Part shown: piece by piece, positions 60,847-64,000 of the stretch | Layout: each line of letters starts with the position of its first letter | Position numbering within the stretch: the stretch's first letter is position 1 | From: Leadbetterella sp035299025 | Lineage (GTDB): Bacteria; Bacteroidota; Bacteroidia; Cytophagales; Spirosomataceae | Direction of reading: 5' to 3' | Length of the DNA stretch: 64,000 nucleotides | Assembly: GCA_035299025.1 (NCBI GenBank) | Contig: DATGXK010000007.1 | Coordinates: 1,240,001-1,304,000, forward strand | Program-made: the position numbers and the translations under genes | Notes under the pieces: generated by a model | What the model was told of the DNA's origin: nothing | The model's database searches: none | What the model saw: only the letters and a program-made list of their open reading frames with translations

Positions 60847-61615
60847 TTAACGGATATGGGTCATAGTTTTCTAGTGTAAAATCGTCGAAAGTAAAATCAA
60901 AAACAGACTTAATTTCTGGATTCAATTTCATGGTAGGCAATGCCTTTGGAATGCGAGATAGTTGAAGATTTACTTGCTCCAAATGATTGGAGTAAATGTG
61001 TGTGTCACCACCAGTCCAGACGAAATCACCAAGCTCCAAACCACACTCTTGGGCAATCATCATAGTGAGCAATGCATAAGAGGCAATATTGAAAGGCACA
61101 CCTAAAAACACATCGGCACTTCGTTGGTACAATTGACATGACAGCTTATTATCAGCCACATAGAACTGAAAAAATGCATGACAAGGCATTAGAGCCATTT
61201 CAGAAAGTTCGCCAACATTCCAGGCCGAAACAATTATTCTCCTTGAGTCCGGCGAACTTTTTAATTGTTTTAAAACTTCCTTCAATTGGTCTATTTCACC
61301 ATTTTTACTATCCCAAGAACGCCACTGTTTTCCATAAACTGGGCCCAAATCTCCATTTTCATCGGCCCACTCATCCCATATCTTTACTCCATTCTCTTTA
61401 AGATATTGGATATTGGTTTCTCCCTTAATAAACCACAATAGCTCATGTATAACCGACTTCAAATGTATTTTTTTGGTAGTAACCAAGGGAAACCCCTCAT
61501 TTAGATCGAATCGCATTTGATAACCAAAAACACTGATGGTGCCCGTGCCTGTACGGTCAGTTTTTTCAGTTCCGTTTTCGAGAATATGCTTGAGGAGATC
61601 CTGGTATTGTTTCAT
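60824..61615 (-). CDS. thyA: Thymidylate synthase
   Basis: 263 residues, nearly the E. coli length (264). It methylates dUMP with methylene-tetrahydrofolate. The catalytic Cys is in ALMPCHAFFQFYV, the phosphate-binding Arg in DSRRIIVSAWN, the dUMP-binding QRSADVFLGVPFNIASYAL and FVWTGGDTHIYSNHLEQ are intact. The C-terminus ends YPLIKAPVAV, closing the active site. It overlaps folK at the 3' ends. Confidence 0.97.
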   Translation of the reverse strand: MKQYQDLLKHILENGTEKTDRTGTGTISVFGYQMRFDLNEGFPLVTTKKIHLKSVIHELLWFIKGETNIQYLKENGVKIWDEWADENGDLGPVYGKQWRSWDSKNGEIDQLKEVLKQLKSSPDSRRIIVSAWNVGELSEMALMPCHAFFQFYVADNKLSCQLYQRSADVFLGVPFNIASYALLTMMIAQECGLELGDFVWTGGDTHIYSNHLEQVNLQLSRIPKALPTMKLNPEIKSVFDFTFDDFTLENYDPYPLIKAPVAV

Positions 61616-61652
61616 TGGGTAGTATAAATTCTATTGCCAGCACAAAAATAAC

Positions 61653-61680
61653 AAAAAAAAGGCTTCGCCGAAGCGAAGCC
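61653..61680 (-). terminator. Terminator downstream of the Cys-rich gene
   Basis: GGCTTCG / CGAAGCC with a CCGAAG loop (61661-61680); on the minus strand it is followed by eight T (the A-run at 61653-61660). It ends transcription of the 61710-61904 gene and separates it from thyA. Confidence 0.75.
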
Positions 61681-61709
61681 ATCTTTAACAATAAAAATCT
61701 GTTTGAATA

Positions 61710-61904
61710 TTATTTTTTCATGCATGACTTTTGCTCTTCTTTTGAGCAAACTACCTTGCAATCTTGCTTCGCCATTTCGGTGCAACAAGCCGAAGACTTT
61801 GCTTTTCTGGTTTTCTTTCTTTCTTTGTTCAATGGAGAGTCCATGGCAAACGATGACATAGACAAACCAACTAAAACTGCAATTAATGCTATTGACTTTT
61901 TCAT
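61710..61904 (-). CDS. Small secreted Cys-rich peptide
   Basis: 64 residues. Signal peptide MKKSIALIAVLVGLSMSSFA (A-type cleavage), then a basic segment (LNKERKKTRKAKSS) and a Cys-rich tail: ACCTEMAKQDCKVVCSKEEQ, ending KSCMKK. The tail has five Cys (C-C, then D-C, V-C, S-C) and resembles a small metallothionein-like or disulphide-knotted peptide; no family is known to me. It lies on the same strand as OsmC (54 bases upstream), the HMA protein and the TonB receptor. With those it suggests metal or redox stress handling in the envelope. It is followed by a strong terminator. Confidence 0.6.
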   Translation of the reverse strand: MKKSIALIAVLVGLSMSSFAMDSPLNKERKKTRKAKSSACCTEMAKQDCKVVCSKEEQKSCMKK

Positions 61905-61958
61905 ATTTCCTAGTGTTATTTTGTTAGATACTAGGAGTATTTCAAACTGCGTGCCAAA

Positions 61959-62381
61959 CTATGCGTTAATCTCAAAAGAATGTGTAATTTCGGCTGAACA
62001 AGCCAATTGGGCCGTTGCTGAGCAGTATTTTTCCATCGACAAGGCTATGGCTTTTTCTACTTTTGACTTGTCCAAATTGCCTTTGAAAATAAAATGAATG
62101 TTGATTTTACGGAAAGGCGACATCTCGGTTCCTTCTATTTTTATTCGCTCGCCATCAATGACCAACTTCAGATCTTCAAGTGGCTGACGCTGTTTTTTGA
62201 GTATCAGTATGAGGTCTATGGAGGTGCATCCACCCAGTCCCATCAAAAGCAGCTCCATCGGCCTTGCCCCTGCATTGTGGCCACCTATATTCTCGGCAGC
62301 GTCAATATTTACGGCAATCCCTGAGGCACCCACAGCCTCAAAATGGAAGGCGTCATCTACTCTGTTTAATTCAACTTTCAT
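61959..62381 (-). CDS. OsmC family protein
   Basis: 140 residues. OsmC/Ohr fold: N-terminal MKVELNRVDDAFHFEAVGAS, helix with the first peroxidatic-type Cys in RPMELLLMGLGGCTSIDLIL, and the second Cys region MEKYCSATAQLACSAEITHS. These two Cys (about residues 48 and 125) would reduce organic peroxides. The GGCTSID motif fits the OsmC rather than the Ohr subgroup. Physiological reductant unknown; bacillithiol is a possibility in this phylum. Same strand and close spacing to the HMA-domain gene. Confidence 0.85.
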   Translation of the reverse strand: MKVELNRVDDAFHFEAVGASGIAVNIDAAENIGGHNAGARPMELLLMGLGGCTSIDLILILKKQRQPLEDLKLVIDGERIKIEGTEMSPFRKINIHFIFKGNLDKSKVEKAIALSMEKYCSATAQLACSAEITHSFEINA

Positions 62382-62433
62382 CTTTTGTATTACGTTTTAT
62401 ACCCTTCTAAAGACCTATTACAGTCTTAAATTC

Positions 62434-62787
62434 TTAATCTAAGTGAGCCGCGGCATCCTTCTGGCAACAATCTGGCAAAGCATCATGAGACTTCTGATTG
62501 GCCACAACTTCGTCGGCATCGTATCCAATCTTGGAAATTGAAGCTTTCAAAGCCGCCGGATTAGTCTTCTTCGGATTATAAACAATACTCACCGTTTTGT
62601 CGTTCAAATCTAGGTTTACTTTTTGAACTCCTTTGGTTTTTCCCATGTCTCCTTCTATTCGGGCTTTACACATGCCACATTTTGCCGATGTTTTAAACTT
62701 TGCCACGGCAGTTTTGGAGTCACTTTGGGCTGAGGCACCAAGGCTTAAAGCCAATATGGTGATAATTAATGCTGCGATTTTCTTCAT
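62434..62787 (-). CDS. Secreted heavy-metal-associated (HMA) domain protein
   Basis: 117 residues from the ATG at 62787 (upstream ATG at 62868 would overlap the receptor gene and lack a signal peptide start). Signal peptide MKKIAALIITILALSLGASAQ, then a ~70-residue HMA fold with the metal-binding CxxC: C37-G-M-C40 in SAKCGMCKARIEGD. The C-terminus carries a second Cys pair and a His (LPDCCQKDAAAH). It resembles periplasmic Cu(I)/Hg chaperones of the MerP/CopZ fold. It begins 37 bases after the TonB-dependent receptor stop, so they are likely co-transcribed. Confidence 0.85.
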   Translation of the reverse strand: MKKIAALIITILALSLGASAQSDSKTAVAKFKTSAKCGMCKARIEGDMGKTKGVQKVNLDLNDKTVSIVYNPKKTNPAALKASISKIGYDADEVVANQKSHDALPDCCQKDAAAHLD

Positions 62788-62824
62788 TTTTCTTTTTGTT
62801 TTATGTTTGAAATAAATTCTGTTT

Positions 62825-64000
62825 TTAAATAAGTTTGTACCTAAATCCAGTATAAATAGTAGCCCCAACTACTGGTCCCCAAGCCATACCTGCGTCAAAA
62901 TGTGTACTAAAAGGGTGCTGAGGTTTATAAATCGGGTCTTTTTGCTTAAAACCCGTTAAGTTTTCACCACCGAGATAATATTCAAATCTTGGAAAATTAC
63001 GTGACACCTGGCCGTTAAGATTCACAAAAGAAGGAGCAAAGGTAGTTGGCATAGAAAAATATGACTTATGGTCTGCCGAGGCCTCCATGTCTGCAATTCT
63101 TCTTTTTCCATTCCATTGAAGCGTTCCATCTATTTTCCACTTTTCATAAGGAAATGCGTAGCCTACATTCAATAAAACTCTTTCTTTGGGAAGAAACATT
63201 TTGTCCAATAAAACCTTTTCACCATACGGTTTACCCATGGTTTGTTGAATCTGAACATATCTATAAGCCAGTTTTACTTCCCAATTTTTTACTGGGCCAT
63301 AATTTAACTCCAGTAGAGCACTTTTAGCATTGGATTTACCTTCTGTATTATAAAAATAGAGGTATTCGGCATGCTCCATATCGGCTATCATTTGGTTTGC
63401 AAAATGCGTATAATAAAACTCTCCCGCGATACTCAACTTCTTAATATTGACCATATAACTCGAGCCAAAAGTCCAGGTCACTTCAGGCATCAAAGGCTCC
63501 AGAATTCTAACAGAGCGACTACTTACAAGGTTTCCGTAATATTCGGCCAGCGGATTTGGCACTCGAAAACCCCTTCCAGCAGATAAACGCAGAGTTTGAT
63601 TTTGTCCAAATTCTTGTTTGAAATGCATTCTTGGAGAGAATTGATTGCCGTAAAGGTTATGAAAATCATTTCTAAGGCCAATTAATAGATTGGTCCTTTC
63701 CAAATGATTGAAGGAATATTCAAAGAATGCCCCAGGAACAATTTCGTTTCTTTTGAGGGCTATTGAGCCATAGTCTTCGTCATAACTATCGTTTAAAAAA
63801 CTAAGTCCCGCTTTATAAGAATGGTTGGTATTGCCGAAAATATCTTGATAAATCAAATTGCTGTAAAGTGTATTTTGCTGACCAAAGTAGGGTTTGAATC
63901 CAAAATATGAGTCAGAGTTATGACTAGAAGCATTGAGTATCAGGCCCAATCCTCTGTATGGCTTTTGAGGAAACAAAACAGCTGTTTTAGAAAAAAACTC
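62825..64000 (-). CDS. TonB-dependent receptor, C-terminal barrel part (runs off window)
   Basis: 391 codons are in the window; the frame is open at base 64000, so the N-terminal plug lies beyond. The sequence is a TonB-dependent barrel: repeated aromatic-flanked strands (YRGLGLILNASSHNSDSYFG, TLRLSAGRGFRVPNPLAEYY, KNWEVKLAYRYVQIQQTMGK, PYEKWKIDGTLQWNGKRRIA) and the C-terminal strand (VVGATIYTGFRYKL). The conserved GRGFRVPN matches siderophore/metal-type receptors. The HMA gene directly downstream suggests copper or another metal as substrate. It may share an operon with the HMA, OsmC and Cys-rich genes. Family sure, substrate not. Confidence 0.85.
   Translation of the reverse strand, partial: EFFSKTAVLFPQKPYRGLGLILNASSHNSDSYFGFKPYFGQQNTLYSNLIYQDIFGNTNHSYKAGLSFLNDSYDEDYGSIALKRNEIVPGAFFEYSFNHLERTNLLIGLRNDFHNLYGNQFSPRMHFKQEFGQNQTLRLSAGRGFRVPNPLAEYYGNLVSSRSVRILEPLMPEVTWTFGSSYMVNIKKLSIAGEFYYTHFANQMIADMEHAEYLYFYNTEGKSNAKSALLELNYGPVKNWEVKLAYRYVQIQQTMGKPYGEKVLLDKMFLPKERVLLNVGYAFPYEKWKIDGTLQWNGKRRIADMEASADHKSYFSMPTTFAPSFVNLNGQVSRNFPRFEYYLGGENLTGFKQKDPIYKPQHPFSTHFDAGMAWGPVVGATIYTGFRYKLI

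Noticed and set aside
62434..62868. Longer start for the HMA gene at 62868
   Set aside because: It would overlap the receptor gene and bury the signal peptide; the Met at 62787 gives a standard N-terminus.
1..64000. tRNA, rRNA, tmRNA, integrase, prophage or attachment sites
   Set aside because: I looked for these signatures in intergenic regions and saw none; short structured RNAs could still be missed without a covariance search.

Overview
The window looks like a chromosomal segment of a Bacteroidota bacterium, most probably from the Cytophagales/Cytophagia side. It is AT-rich. The clade signals are a type IX secretion (T9SS) C-terminal sorting domain, a gliding-motility-associated (CHU_C) C-terminus, BshA (bacillithiol), a bacterial GGGP synthase, a 7TMR-DISM/LuxR regulator, a carboxypeptidase-regulatory/TonB-type barrel protein, TTG...TAnnTTTG promoters, and an almost complete lack of Shine-Dalgarno sequences. 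I see no rRNA, tRNA, CRISPR array, integrase, transposase or prophage.

Layout. 1-6.7 kb is an accessory patch. It holds the 5' end of a transglutaminase-family gene, a nuclease-like orphan, small membrane proteins, one gene truncated by a repeat, one gene with an in-frame stop, and three families of intergenic repeats. 6.7-9.2 kb holds a Kir-type K+ channel and a membrane-bound LuxR-type regulator. 9.4-17.9 kb is a cell-surface block: an adhesin-like modular protein, lipocalin-like proteins, a CHU_C protein and a large outer-membrane barrel. 18-25.3 kb is housekeeping: a hydrolase/ketosynthase III pair, uvrB, dprA and a MerR-type regulator. 25.4-30.2 kb is a deoxyribose-phosphate catabolic cluster (deoB, deoC and a two-domain ALDH16-like aldehyde dehydrogenase). 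30.4-33.8 kb is a three-gene redox operon (secreted protein, FAD/NAD oxidoreductase, membrane polyferredoxin). 34.5-37.4 kb is a Na+/solute symporter and a sialidase-like BNR protein separated by a cluster of REP-like hairpins. 38-48.7 kb contains an orphan HicB-like mini-gene, a DPP-IV-type peptidase, leuS, a beta-helix lipoprotein, a thioredoxin-domain protein and DoxX. 48.6-54.5 kb contains purN, a UbiA-type prenyltransferase, bshA, an ABC exporter, a HAD phosphatase and a pentapeptide protein. 54.5-61.6 kb contains a T9SS metalloprotease, a RecQ-family helicase with a displaced zinc site, GGGP synthase, folK and thyA. 61.7-64 kb is a small putative metal-handling cluster (Cys-rich peptide, OsmC, HMA protein and a TonB-dependent receptor cut by the window edge).

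Working together. DeoB and DeoC would turn deoxyribose-1-phosphate into glyceraldehyde-3-phosphate and acetaldehyde, and the adjacent ALDH could oxidise the acetaldehyde. The NADH-type flavoprotein could feed electrons to the membrane polyferredoxin. GGGP synthase and the UbiA-type transferase are the two consecutive enzymes of archaeal-type ether-lipid assembly, although they lie 9 kb apart. The strongest candidates for something undescribed are the redox operon, the terminal Cys-rich/HMA/OsmC/TonB cluster, and the modular ~78-residue-repeat surface protein. All identifications are from reading sequence only; no database search was run.
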